Shown in pieces: positions 46,918 to 55,216 of a stretch of 64,000 nucleotides of DNA (position 1 is its first letter; each line of letters starts with the position of its first letter). The notes beneath the pieces are model-generated. The model saw nothing but the letters and a program-made list of their open reading frames with translations. It was not told the origin of the DNA and did no database searches. The position numbers were made by a program, and so were the translations under genes. Source of the DNA: Candidatus Manganitrophaceae bacterium (lineage in GTDB: Bacteria > Nitrospirota > Nitrospiria > SBBL01 > Manganitrophaceae); assembly GCA_016200325.1 (NCBI GenBank), contig JACQEZ010000007.1, positions 124,001 to 188,000 of the forward strand, read 5' to 3'.

Positions 46918-48630
46918 ATGGGTGAGATGATTCGGGTCTTGATCATTGAAGATTCTCAAGAGGATGTGGAACTGTTGGTCGCAGAGCTGATCAAGGGGGG
47001 GTATGATCCTACCTTCCTGGTCGTGGATACCGCAGAGAAGATGGACGAAGCATTGGACCGACAGTCCTGGGATATCGTTTTTTCCGATTACAGCATGCCG
47101 CATTTCAACGGCGCCCAAGCATTGGTGCTATTAAAAAAAAGAAATCCCGATCTGCCGTTTATATTCGTCTCCGGGACAATTGGAGAGGATTTGGCGGTCG
47201 CGGCGATGAGGAAAGGTGCCAATGACTACTTTATCAAAGGAAATTTGAAGCGCTTGGTCCCAATGGTGGAGCGAGAACTGGATCAGGTCCGATTGCGTCG
47301 AGATCACCGCCAGTCCGAGGAGATGGTGAAACACTTGGCGTATCATGACGCATTGACCGCCCTTCCTAACCGGACACTCCTCCAGGAACGACTGCAAGCG
47401 GCCATTGTCGCTGCCGAGGTCGGACAATATCCGATGGCCCTCTTGCTGATGGATTTGAATCGATTTAAGGAAATTAACGATACCCTCGGACATCATCGGG
47501 GGGATTTCCTCTTACAGCAGGTCGGCCTGCTACTATCCAATATCTTATTTGAACCGAATCTCGTCGCGAGGCTCGGCGGAGACGAGTTTGCAGTCCTCCT
47601 GCCGAAACTGACAGACAAAGAAGAGGTCCACGCGGTCGCTCATAAAGTGCTCCAAGCTTTGGAAAGACCGATGATAGTCGAGGATCTGCCCATCGGGGTA
47701 GAGACCGGGATCGGAATTGCGATCTATCCCGATCATGGCGCAAATGCTGAAATGCTGCTGCAGCGAGCCGACGTAGCGATGTATATCGCTAAAGAAACCG
47801 GAAGTGGCTATACGATTTATGAAGATAAGCTAAACCAATACAGCCCCCGTCGGCTTGTCCTTCTGGGAGAGTTGCGGCAAGCCATTGAAAGGAACGAGCT
47901 GCTGTTGCACTTCCAGCCTAAAGTAGACCTTCAGGCGCGCCGTGTGGTCGGCGTGGAGGCACTCGCCCGTTGGCAGCATCCGGAACACGGCTTTATTCCA
48001 CCGAATGAATTTGTCATTCCTGCAGAGAAAAGTGGATTAATCAAACCTTTTACTCAGTGGGTTCTGAATGCCGCACTTCGACAGTGCTATTCCTGGCAAC
48101 AGCAAGGGATCGAGATCAACGTCGCCGTCAACCTGTCACGGCGGAACCTCCAAGATCCGCAGATGCCGGACCTCATTGCAGAGATGTTATCGGCCTATCA
48201 CCTTGAACCGACCTGTCTGGGATTGGAGATTACAGAAAGCGCCATCATGGCAGATCCCGCAAATGCAGTGGAAGTACTAAACCGCTTAAGCAGGATGGGA
48301 ATTAAGATTTCGATCGATGACTTCGGTACCGGCTATTCATCCCTGTCTTCCCTGACGGAGCTACCGGTCAGCGCGCTTAAAATCGATAAATCCTTCATTT
48401 TAGGTATGGCTCAAAATAAGAATGCCATGATTGTGCGCTCGACGATTGGATTAGCCCATCATCTTGGCCTCAATGTCGTCGCCGAGGGGGTAGAGAGCGG
48501 TGTCCTATTGGAGAAGCTCACTGCCTTCGGTTGTGATGAAGCGCAAGGCTACTTTATCAGCCGGCCGATTCCCGCAGAGGAGTTGACCCGTTGGTTGGGT
48601 GAATCCTCGTGGCGATCAAAATGGCGTTAA
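46918..48630 (+). CDS. Response regulator with GGDEF and EAL domains
   Basis: 570 residues from ATG 46918 (AAGGAG eight bases upstream; ATG 46900 would add six residues). Receiver with Asp57 (IVFSDYSMP), GGDEF (220-224) and EAL domain. Here the EAL domain is complete (EALARW, NLSRRN, ITESAI, IDDFGTGYSSL, KIDKSF, AEGVE), whereas the GGDEF I-site RxxD is replaced by FEPN (211-214), so product inhibition is probably lost. It resembles the minus-strand paralogue in length and domain order. It probably degrades c-di-GMP, with the cyclase possibly active or GTP-sensing. Followed by the TonB operon. Confidence 0.93.
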   Translation: MGEMIRVLIIEDSQEDVELLVAELIKGGYDPTFLVVDTAEKMDEALDRQSWDIVFSDYSMPHFNGAQALVLLKKRNPDLPFIFVSGTIGEDLAVAAMRKGANDYFIKGNLKRLVPMVERELDQVRLRRDHRQSEEMVKHLAYHDALTALPNRTLLQERLQAAIVAAEVGQYPMALLLMDLNRFKEINDTLGHHRGDFLLQQVGLLLSNILFEPNLVARLGGDEFAVLLPKLTDKEEVHAVAHKVLQALERPMIVEDLPIGVETGIGIAIYPDHGANAEMLLQRADVAMYIAKETGSGYTIYEDKLNQYSPRRLVLLGELRQAIERNELLLHFQPKVDLQARRVVGVEALARWQHPEHGFIPPNEFVIPAEKSGLIKPFTQWVLNAALRQCYSWQQQGIEINVAVNLSRRNLQDPQMPDLIAEMLSAYHLEPTCLGLEITESAIMADPANAVEVLNRLSRMGIKISIDDFGTGYSSLSSLTELPVSALKIDKSFILGMAQNKNAMIVRSTIGLAHHLGLNVVAEGVESGVLLEKLTAFGCDEAQGYFISRPIPAEELTRWLGESSWRSKWR

Positions 48631-48731
48631 AATAAAAACCGGTTTGGTTAGAGTTAGGAATTCATAAGAATCCAAGTCAGCAAGAAAAAGGTTTGATGGA
48701 ATAATCTCGAATGGGAGGTGATACTAAATTG

Positions 48732-50837
48732 ATGAGTGACTTAAAACAGAAGTCCCAATTCATAAGCAGGGAGGTAGGGGATAACAAAAGCAATCTCCTG
48801 GGACGCTTTCTGGCGATAGGAGTCACATTTACTGCAGCACTCATCGGGCTCGGTTCGCCGGCCTGGGCGGAAAATATCTCACAACCTTTAGAGGTCCGCG
48901 GGTCGCTTACGGATTTAAGTTTAGAGGAGTTAATGAACGTGGAGGTCGTTACCTACTCCAAGAGCCCTCAGAAATGGTTTGATACCCCCGCGGCCGTTTA
49001 TGTCATCACCCAAGAGGACATCCGCCGCTCCGGGGTGACCAACATCCCGGAGGCGCTGCGGATGGCCCCCGGGGTAGAAGTCTACCGGGTCAACGCTAAC
49101 CAGTGGGTCGTTGGCATCCGCGGCTTTACCAGCCTCACCGGCCGGCTCTCTCCTTCTCTACTCGTCTTGATCGATGGCAGAAGTGTCTACTCGCCCCTTC
49201 TGGCCGGGGTCTTCTGGGAGGTGCAGGATCTGCTGCTGGAAGATGTTGAGAGGATCGAGGTCATCCGGGGGCCGGGCGGAACACTCTGGGGGGCCAATGC
49301 GGTCAACGGTGTCATTAATATCATCACCAAGCATTCGAAGGAGACCCAAGGGGGATTGGCGACCCTAGGGGCCGGGACGGAGGAGCGGGACTTCGCCGGG
49401 GTTCGATATGGGGGTGCGGTCGGGGAGCGCCTCCATTACCGCGTTTATGGAAAGTTCTTTAACCGGGATGCGGCGTTTCATCCCACCGGGGATGCCTTCG
49501 ACGACTGGCGGATGGCGCAGGGAGGATTTCGGGCCGATCTCGATCTGCCGGAGCGGAATACGGTGACGATTCAAGGGGATCTTTATTCGGGTAAGGCCGG
49601 GCAGCGGACGACGATCACGACCTATCGGCCGCCCTCTGCGCAAACGATGGAGAAAGACGCCGATCTCTCCGGAGGGAACCTCTCCTTCCGTTTGGACCAT
49701 CTGCAGAGCGCGCAATCGGATTGGACATTCAAGTCCTATTACGACCGTACCCGCCGGCGGACGTCGACCTTTCAGGACGATGAGAACACCCTCGACCTTG
49801 AATTGCGAAACCGCTTTCTTCTCGCCGCAGGTCACGAACTGATTTGGGGGATCGGCTATCGGCTCATCTCCGATGATTTCACCGGGGCTTCTACCACCGT
49901 GTTCGACCCCGCGCAGCGCACCGATGCCCTCTACAGCGCTTTCGCGCAATATCAGTGGGCGCTGGTCCAAGAGCAACTCTTCCTCACCCTGGGGTCTAAG
50001 TTCGAACACAACGACTATAGCGGGGTTGAGGTACAACCGAGCGGACGGCTGCTCTGGAAATTTCGCCCTGACCAGGCGGTCTGGACCTCCATTGCCCGGG
50101 CGGTGAGGACCCCTTCACGCTTGGAGCACGACTCATCGCTGACCGGGTTGACGAATCCGAATGCCACCCCGCCGACCTTCATCCGGCTTATCGGAGAGGA
50201 TGCCTTATTCGACTCGGAGAAGGTCATCGCCTATGAGGTCGGATACCGCACCCAGCCGATCCATCGGCTCTCCTTTGATGTCGCCGCATTTTATAATCAG
50301 TACTCAGACCTCCTCAGTCTGCAGGCCGGGGCCCCCTTCACCGAATCGATCCCGCCCGATCCGGACCGGGTGATCTTCCCGTTTTTTTTCGAGAACCGGG
50401 TGAAAGGTCATACCTACGGAGTGGAATTGATGTCCGACTGGCAGGTGCGGGAGTGGTGGAGAGTCAATCTGATGTATACCTTCCTCCAGATCAACCTGAC
50501 CCAAACCTCCGGCGCGGTCGATCCGCTGAGGATTGTCGCGTCGACCGAGGGGACCAATCCCCATCATCAAGCGGGGCTGCGCTCTTTGATGACACTGCCG
50601 GGGAACGTGGAGCTCGATTGGTTTCTCCGATACATCGACAAGCTCCCGAGCCAGGCGATCAAACGATATTATAATCTCGATCTCCATCTTGGCTGGCATC
50701 CGACGAAGTGGATCGAATTGGCGCTGGTCGGCCAGAACCTGCTCGACAACCATCATCCCGAATTCGGAGGCGGCAGCGCCGGAATCGCAGAGATCCAACG
50801 GGGCGTTTACGGAAAGGTGACGGCCCAGTGGCAATGA
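48732..50837 (+). CDS. TonB-dependent outer-membrane receptor
   Basis: 701 residues from ATG 48732 (GGGAGGTG upstream; an ATG at 48711 is possible). A signal peptide (GVTFTAALIGLGSPAWAE) is followed by LTDLSLEELMNVEVVTYSKS, where a TonB-box would sit, the plug domain (about 60-190; PAAVYVITQEDIRRSGVTNI, IRGPGGTLWGANAVNGVINI) and a C-terminal beta-barrel. It should take up a large or scarce ligand with ExbBD-TonB energy. The stop overlaps the next gene's ATG (ATGA). Its partners, YfiR and a kinase, suggest signalling as well as uptake; the ligand is unknown. Confidence 0.93.
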   Translation: MSDLKQKSQFISREVGDNKSNLLGRFLAIGVTFTAALIGLGSPAWAENISQPLEVRGSLTDLSLEELMNVEVVTYSKSPQKWFDTPAAVYVITQEDIRRSGVTNIPEALRMAPGVEVYRVNANQWVVGIRGFTSLTGRLSPSLLVLIDGRSVYSPLLAGVFWEVQDLLLEDVERIEVIRGPGGTLWGANAVNGVINIITKHSKETQGGLATLGAGTEERDFAGVRYGGAVGERLHYRVYGKFFNRDAAFHPTGDAFDDWRMAQGGFRADLDLPERNTVTIQGDLYSGKAGQRTTITTYRPPSAQTMEKDADLSGGNLSFRLDHLQSAQSDWTFKSYYDRTRRRTSTFQDDENTLDLELRNRFLLAAGHELIWGIGYRLISDDFTGASTTVFDPAQRTDALYSAFAQYQWALVQEQLFLTLGSKFEHNDYSGVEVQPSGRLLWKFRPDQAVWTSIARAVRTPSRLEHDSSLTGLTNPNATPPTFIRLIGEDALFDSEKVIAYEVGYRTQPIHRLSFDVAAFYNQYSDLLSLQAGAPFTESIPPDPDRVIFPFFFENRVKGHTYGVELMSDWQVREWWRVNLMYTFLQINLTQTSGAVDPLRIVASTEGTNPHHQAGLRSLMTLPGNVELDWFLRYIDKLPSQAIKRYYNLDLHLGWHPTKWIELALVGQNLLDNHHPEFGGGSAGIAEIQRGVYGKVTAQWQ

Positions 50838-51403
50838 AAAATGGATCGTCTCTGAGAAAGATCCTGATCTCAATCTTATTGATTGGAGTTACTGTATTCC
50901 TCCCGATTCAAGCAACTCCCTCTTCTCCCAATGAATATCAGGTCAAGGCGGCCTTTCTTTACAATTTTGCCAAATTCGTCGAGTGGCCCCAGGAAGCCAT
51001 TGCAGGGGGCCAGCCCTTTGTGATTGGGATTCTGGGACAGGATCCTTTCGGGAACGAGCTTGATGAGGCGGTGGCGGGCAAGACCGTTAGAGAAAAAAAG
51101 ATTACGGTCAAGCGGTTTTCGAAGATCGAAGAAGCCATCCATTGTCACCTTCTCTTCATTAGCAATTCGGAGGATCAAAACCTGGCCCAGATCCTAAGGC
51201 GGCTTGAGGGCGCGCCGGTCCTGACCGTCAGCGACATGGGGCAATTTGCCGAAAAAGGAGGCGTCATTCAATTGGTGACAGATCAGAACAAGATTCATTT
51301 TGCGATCAATATGGCTGCGGCCGAACGGGTTGGATTAAAACCGAGTTCTCAGCTGCTGAAATTATCTCGAATCATAACCGGAACGACGCAGAACAGGGAG
51401 TGA
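50834..51403 (+). CDS. YfiR-family (DUF4154) periplasmic protein
   Basis: 189 residues from ATG 50834, four bases overlapping the receptor gene. Signal peptide (KILISILLIGVTVFLPIQA), then the YfiR signature EYQVKAAFLYNFAKFVEWP and FVIGILGQDPFG. In Pseudomonas, YfiR is a periplasmic repressor of the CHASE8 cyclase YfiN. Here the downstream sensor kinase has a CHASE8-like periplasmic part, so YfiR probably controls it. Its start and position indicate translational coupling. Confidence 0.9.
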   Translation: MKNGSSLRKILISILLIGVTVFLPIQATPSSPNEYQVKAAFLYNFAKFVEWPQEAIAGGQPFVIGILGQDPFGNELDEAVAGKTVREKKITVKRFSKIEEAIHCHLLFISNSEDQNLAQILRRLEGAPVLTVSDMGQFAEKGGVIQLVTDQNKIHFAINMAAAERVGLKPSSQLLKLSRIITGTTQNRE

Positions 51404-51406
51404 TCT

Positions 51407-52942
51407 TTGATTCGGGCATTTCGGGGTCTTTCGATACGCCAGAAGTTAATCCGAATGAGCATGTTGGTCAGCACTGCGGCTTTATTGCTGGCCAGTCTGG
51501 GATTTATTGTCTATGAGTTGATTACCTATCGAGATACCATGGTTCAGAATTTTTCTACCCAGGCTGAAATTATTGGAATTAACACAGTCTCCGCGTTGGT
51601 TTTCAATGACCCGCAGGCCGCAACTGAAACGATAGCCGCGTTACGTGTTAAACCAAATATTATGTCGGCTGCAATTTATACGGCGGACGGCAAGCTGTTC
51701 GCAAAATATGTGCGGAACGACGGAGCGACGGTTTTTCAAATGCCGGAACAGATCTCGGAGCAAAGGGAAGATTATCGTTTCGAGTCAGATCATCTTCTCC
51801 TGTCTCGGCCAATCATTTCTGAAGGCAAACAGATCGGGATGGTTCACATTCAGTCCGATCTCAAGGAAATAGATGTCCGCCTGAAGCGATATGCTCTCAT
51901 CACAATGGGCGTCCTTGCAATCTCCCTGCTGGCTGCTTATCGGATCTCCTCCAAACTGCAAGAGATTATTTCTCACCCTCTTCTTCATCTGGCTCAAACA
52001 GCGAAAACCGTCTCCGAAGAGAAAAACTATTCTGTGCGTGCGGTGGCGGAAAACCAGGACGAGATCGGTCAATTGGTGCTGACTTTCAACGAGATGTTGA
52101 CCCAAATACAAATGAGAGATGACACGTTATCGAGGGCTCACAATGAATTGGAACAAAGAGTGACGGAGCGGACGCTAGAATTAAAAGAGGAAATCACAGA
52201 GCGCCAGAGAGCGCAAGAAGAAATGCGCAAACTCAATACACAACTGGAAGCGGCGAATAAAGAGCTGGAGGCCTTCAGCTATTCGGTTTCGCATGACCTG
52301 CGCGCCCCGCTGCGGCACATCAACGGATTTGTCGAACTGCTTAAAATGCATGAAGGGACGCGGCTGGGTGAAAAGAGTCAGCACTACATGAATACGATCA
52401 TGAACTCAGCGAAACGAATGGGTGATCTCGTTGACGACCTGCTGGTCTTCTCAAGGATGGGGAAGTCGGAGATGCGCGTCGGGAAGGTGGATCTTGATCA
52501 CCTTACTGAAGAGGTAATCAAAGATTTACAACCGGAGATCGGGGCGCGAGAGATTACCTGGAAAATTGCGAGCCTGCCGGAGGTGGAAGGGGATGTGACG
52601 ATGCTTCGTCAGGTCTGCGTCAATCTGATCGGCAATGCAATAAAGTATACCCGTACCCGCGCGCAGGCCCAGATAGAAATCGGGTACACGCCGGAGAAAG
52701 AAGAACATGTATTTTTTATTCGGGATAATGGCGTTGGGTTTGATCCGCAGTTCGCTGGAAAACTCTTTGGCGTTTTCCAGCGCTTGCACCGCTCGGACGA
52801 ATTCGAAGGAACAGGCATCGGATTGGCGAATGTCCGTCGGATTGTCCACCGTCATGGCGGCCGGACCTGGGCAGAAGGTCGGGTCGATGGCGGTGCGGTT
52901 TTTAGCTTTTCTTTGCCGAAGAGAGGGGAGAAGCCGGAATGA
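51407..52942 (+). CDS. Sensor histidine kinase with CHASE8-like input
   Basis: 511 residues from TTG 51407 (GGGAG six bases upstream). TM1 about 18-38, periplasmic CHASE8-like domain 40-160 (TVSALVFNDPQAATETIAAL), TM2 about 163-180, HAMP 180-235, a coiled coil, then HisKA with phospho-His296 (SYSVSHDLRAPLRH) and HATPase_c with N-box (CVNLIGNAIKYT), DNGVGFD and GTGIGLANVRRIV. The input domain resembles that of YfiN/TpbB, but the output is a kinase. ATGA overlap with the next gene, a response regulator, marks a cognate pair. Confidence 0.93.
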   Translation: MIRAFRGLSIRQKLIRMSMLVSTAALLLASLGFIVYELITYRDTMVQNFSTQAEIIGINTVSALVFNDPQAATETIAALRVKPNIMSAAIYTADGKLFAKYVRNDGATVFQMPEQISEQREDYRFESDHLLLSRPIISEGKQIGMVHIQSDLKEIDVRLKRYALITMGVLAISLLAAYRISSKLQEIISHPLLHLAQTAKTVSEEKNYSVRAVAENQDEIGQLVLTFNEMLTQIQMRDDTLSRAHNELEQRVTERTLELKEEITERQRAQEEMRKLNTQLEAANKELEAFSYSVSHDLRAPLRHINGFVELLKMHEGTRLGEKSQHYMNTIMNSAKRMGDLVDDLLVFSRMGKSEMRVGKVDLDHLTEEVIKDLQPEIGAREITWKIASLPEVEGDVTMLRQVCVNLIGNAIKYTRTRAQAQIEIGYTPEKEEHVFFIRDNGVGFDPQFAGKLFGVFQRLHRSDEFEGTGIGLANVRRIVHRHGGRTWAEGRVDGGAVFSFSLPKRGEKPE

Positions 52943-53394
52943 GTGAGATCAAGAGAGTTTTGTTGGCCGAGGACAATGCGGAGGATGTCGAGCTGACGCT
53001 GGAGGCGCTTTCCGAATATAATCTTGCAAACGAAGTGGTGGTGGTTCGGGACGGTGCCGAGGCATTAGACTATCTTTTTTGCCGCGGATCATTTAAGGCA
53101 CGCCCCATTGGAAATCCCGCCGTGATCCTTCTCGATATTAAAATGCCAAAGATGGATGGGTTGGAGGTACTTAGAACCATCAAGGGGGATGAAAAACTGA
53201 GATTGATTCCCGTGGTGATGCTGACTTCATCGCGCGAGGAGCCCGACCTGGCGGAGAGTTATAAACTCGGTGTAAACGCCTATGTTGTTAAACCTGTGAA
53301 CTTTCAAGCGTTCGTCAAAGCGGTCAAGCAGCTGGGCATTTTTTGGGTGCTTCTGAATGAACCGGCCCCCGGCAGTCCAAAGAAAACAAATTAA
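52939..53394 (+). CDS. Response regulator, Rcp1-like
   Basis: 151 residues, single receiver: acidic patch EDNAEDVELT, phospho-Asp66 (ILLDIKMPKMDG), Thr (MLTSSREE) and Lys (VVKPVNFQAF). The insertion around YLFCRGSFKARPIGN is typical of Rcp1-type regulators that pair with bacteriophytochrome-like kinases. It overlaps the kinase stop by four bases. With no output domain it probably relays phosphate or binds another protein. Confidence 0.92.
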   Translation: MSEIKRVLLAEDNAEDVELTLEALSEYNLANEVVVVRDGAEALDYLFCRGSFKARPIGNPAVILLDIKMPKMDGLEVLRTIKGDEKLRLIPVVMLTSSREEPDLAESYKLGVNAYVVKPVNFQAFVKAVKQLGIFWVLLNEPAPGSPKKTN

Positions 53395-53567
53395 AAAAGA
53401 CTGCGAGGCGTCCTACGATGCTGGGTATCATTACTATCGGTTCATTCGGGTTACCACGACCTACGTTTTGTATCCACCTTTACCCTTTGTTTGCCTCATC
53501 AGTACGACTGAAAGGGCCTCCGTGTTTCCCTCCACTTTAACCTTCTGACGGTTTATCCCAGACCGAA

Positions 53568-53595
53568 TTGACGCCTGATACCAATATAGTATAAT
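53568..53595 (+). promoter_or_regulatory. Strong sigma-70-like promoter
   Basis: TTGACG (53568-53573) and a perfect TATAAT (53590-53595) with a 16-bp spacer. The expected start near 53602 would transcribe the gene at 53682. Confidence 0.5.
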
Positions 53596-53681
53596 TAGGC
53601 GGCGATGTTGTGATTTAACCCGCCAGAGCGGTCCCTGATACGTGCGACTATCGGATATTTTTATAGCAGAAAGGCTTCGGT

Positions 53682-54176
53682 TTGAGCGATCAGTGGCAAA
53701 AAGAGCTCCTTGCATTTATTGTCGAACGAACCCATCTCTCGACGTTGCGAGTAGAGCGCATCCTGGAAATCCACACCCCCGAGGTTTTTCCTCCGCCTTT
53801 AGATGACGTGCTGCAAGCCATCTTATTAGGGCAAAAACTTACGGAAGAGGGGACGAGCCTGCTTACTCAGTTTGGTGCACTGAATTCCTTGGCACAGTAT
53901 GAATCGGAATTGACTGAAGAGAAGATGCTTCAAATGGATGCAATCTTGGATCGAGGAAGAATCCCGGATGCTGCGCTGGATGATGTCCCGCCGGCCTTTT
54001 TAGAATATTCTGATATCATCGATAAAATTTCTTCTCAGACAGATGAGAATGAGGATACCATCCATCAAGTGCATCGCGCTTATCTAGACTACATATTGAT
54101 TCAGACCGGTAACCCTGATACGGTTATTCCCTTCCTAAAGTATTATCTGGCCGCGATTGGAAAACACAAACCCTAA
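53682..54176 (+). CDS. Hypothetical protein
   Basis: 164 residues from TTG 53682 (AGAAAGG upstream). Mostly alpha-helical, acidic; no signal peptide, cysteine or membrane segment. HTPEVFPPPLDDVLQAILLG and ALDDVPPAFLEYSDIIDKIS are the least generic parts. No family recognised. It is monocistronic with its own promoter-like sequence, downstream of the kinase/regulator pair. Confidence 0.6.
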   Translation: MSDQWQKELLAFIVERTHLSTLRVERILEIHTPEVFPPPLDDVLQAILLGQKLTEEGTSLLTQFGALNSLAQYESELTEEKMLQMDAILDRGRIPDAALDDVPPAFLEYSDIIDKISSQTDENEDTIHQVHRAYLDYILIQTGNPDTVIPFLKYYLAAIGKHKP

Positions 54177-54415
54177 GATACAATTCTTCTACACTGATGA
54201 TTGCGCCAAGATAAGTAGGGTTTTATTGTTTTCCTTCTAGAGAAGCAGATCCAACAGAGATTAAAAAATCGCAAGCGTCTTTTCTAAATCCACAGCTTTT
54301 CGAGCGGTCTGCTCTGCTGCCGTATCTTCCGCCTGAAAAGGGGGCTATCGCATCTCTCGTTCACTCGCAAATGTCGCTTAAACGCACTGAGTCCAGTGGC
54401 GATCTATTCCCATTC

Positions 54416-54445
54416 TTGATCCTGACATCGCCAATAGGGTATATT
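54416..54445 (+). promoter_or_regulatory. Possible promoter of LuxR-type gene
   Basis: TTGATC (54416-54421) and TATATT (54440-54445) with an 18-bp spacer, about 48 bases before the ATG at 54500 if transcription starts near 54452. Moderate match only. Confidence 0.35.
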
Positions 54446-54499
54446 CGAAGTATAAATATTCTGGGTGGTTTGGATGTGCTTTTGACAGGAGGTCATTCT

Positions 54500-54754
54500 A
54501 TGCGGGCTGATACAAGCGATCAAAAGAGCGCTGTTTCGACTGAATGGTTGCCGCGTGCGTTAACAAAACGGGAGAAGGAGGTCATACAGCTGATTGCCGA
54601 GGGATTAAAGAGTCGAGAGATCGCGGAGAAACTCAATCTATCGGCAAAAACGGTGGATACTCATCGGGCCCATATCATGGACAAGCTGGGGCTCACCAAT
54701 ATTGCACAATTGATTTGTTATGCAATCCAAAAAGGGTTCGTAACGGTAGATTAA
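54500..54754 (+). CDS. LuxR/NarL-type HTH protein without receiver
   Basis: 84 residues from ATG 54500, with AGGAGG seven bases upstream. The region LTKREKEVIQLIAEGLKSREIA, then KTVDTHRAHIMDKLGLTN, is a complete GerE/LuxR DNA-binding domain. No receiver or other sensing domain precedes it, so it is a stand-alone DNA-binder that might be regulated by level or by a partner. Its gene is followed by a strong bidirectional hairpin. Confidence 0.82.
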   Translation: MRADTSDQKSAVSTEWLPRALTKREKEVIQLIAEGLKSREIAEKLNLSAKTVDTHRAHIMDKLGLTNIAQLICYAIQKGFVTVD

Positions 54755-54840
54755 CTCAACCGATGGTTCCCGGTCGGAAGATGTCCGCGAGAGGTTTTGC
54801 GTTCGTTTTTCTACCTTTCTCGATATTCGGAATTTCGACA

Positions 54841-54890
54841 TTTAATAAAAGAGGGACAGTCCATTTAGGATCTGTCCCTCTTTTATTAAA
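54841..54890. terminator. Bidirectional rho-independent terminator
   Basis: A perfect 19-bp inverted repeat: TTTAATAAAAGAGGGACAG at 54841-54859 and its complement at 54872-54890, with a 12-base loop. The A/T ends give T-runs on both strands, so it can stop transcription both of the LuxR-type gene and of the minus-strand genes to the right. Confidence 0.8.
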
Positions 54891-54903
54891 TCAGAATGAT
54901 GGT

Positions 54904-55062
54904 TTACTTTACCAAGCGATGTAGCTTCTCATGCTCGAATACTGAACGGGATAGAAGGAACTCGGCTACGGTGAGGCCGATACGGATGAGCTTGAATTCT
55001 CCGGCGCGGAGTGTTCCGAGGTTACTTTCTCTTCTCTCTTTTTTCTCCTCCGATTTGACCAT
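54904..55062 (-). CDS. Possible small protein downstream of outer-membrane gene
   Basis: 52 residues from ATG 55062. The sequence is protein-like: a basic/acidic start (VKSEEKKERRESNLG), then AGEFKLIRIGLTVAEFLLSR and FEHEKLHRLVK. An in-frame stop is 5 codons upstream, and no clear ribosome site is seen. It lies immediately before the 54841-54890 terminator on this strand. It could be a short gene or a leftover of a longer one. Confidence 0.35.
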   Translation of the reverse strand: MVKSEEKKERRESNLGTLRAGEFKLIRIGLTVAEFLLSRSVFEHEKLHRLVK

Positions 55063-55216
55063 GCCGGTGAGACCTCACGCGAGTTCACCCGACTGAACTC
55101 CTCATTCCTTCGTAATTCCTTCCACAATTTGGGTGTTCGAAAAGGCTCTCCGCGTAAAAGCGCCTGTTCCGCCCCTTTGAGCATCGTTCGGACTGCGGAG
55201 TTGATCATCAATTTAT

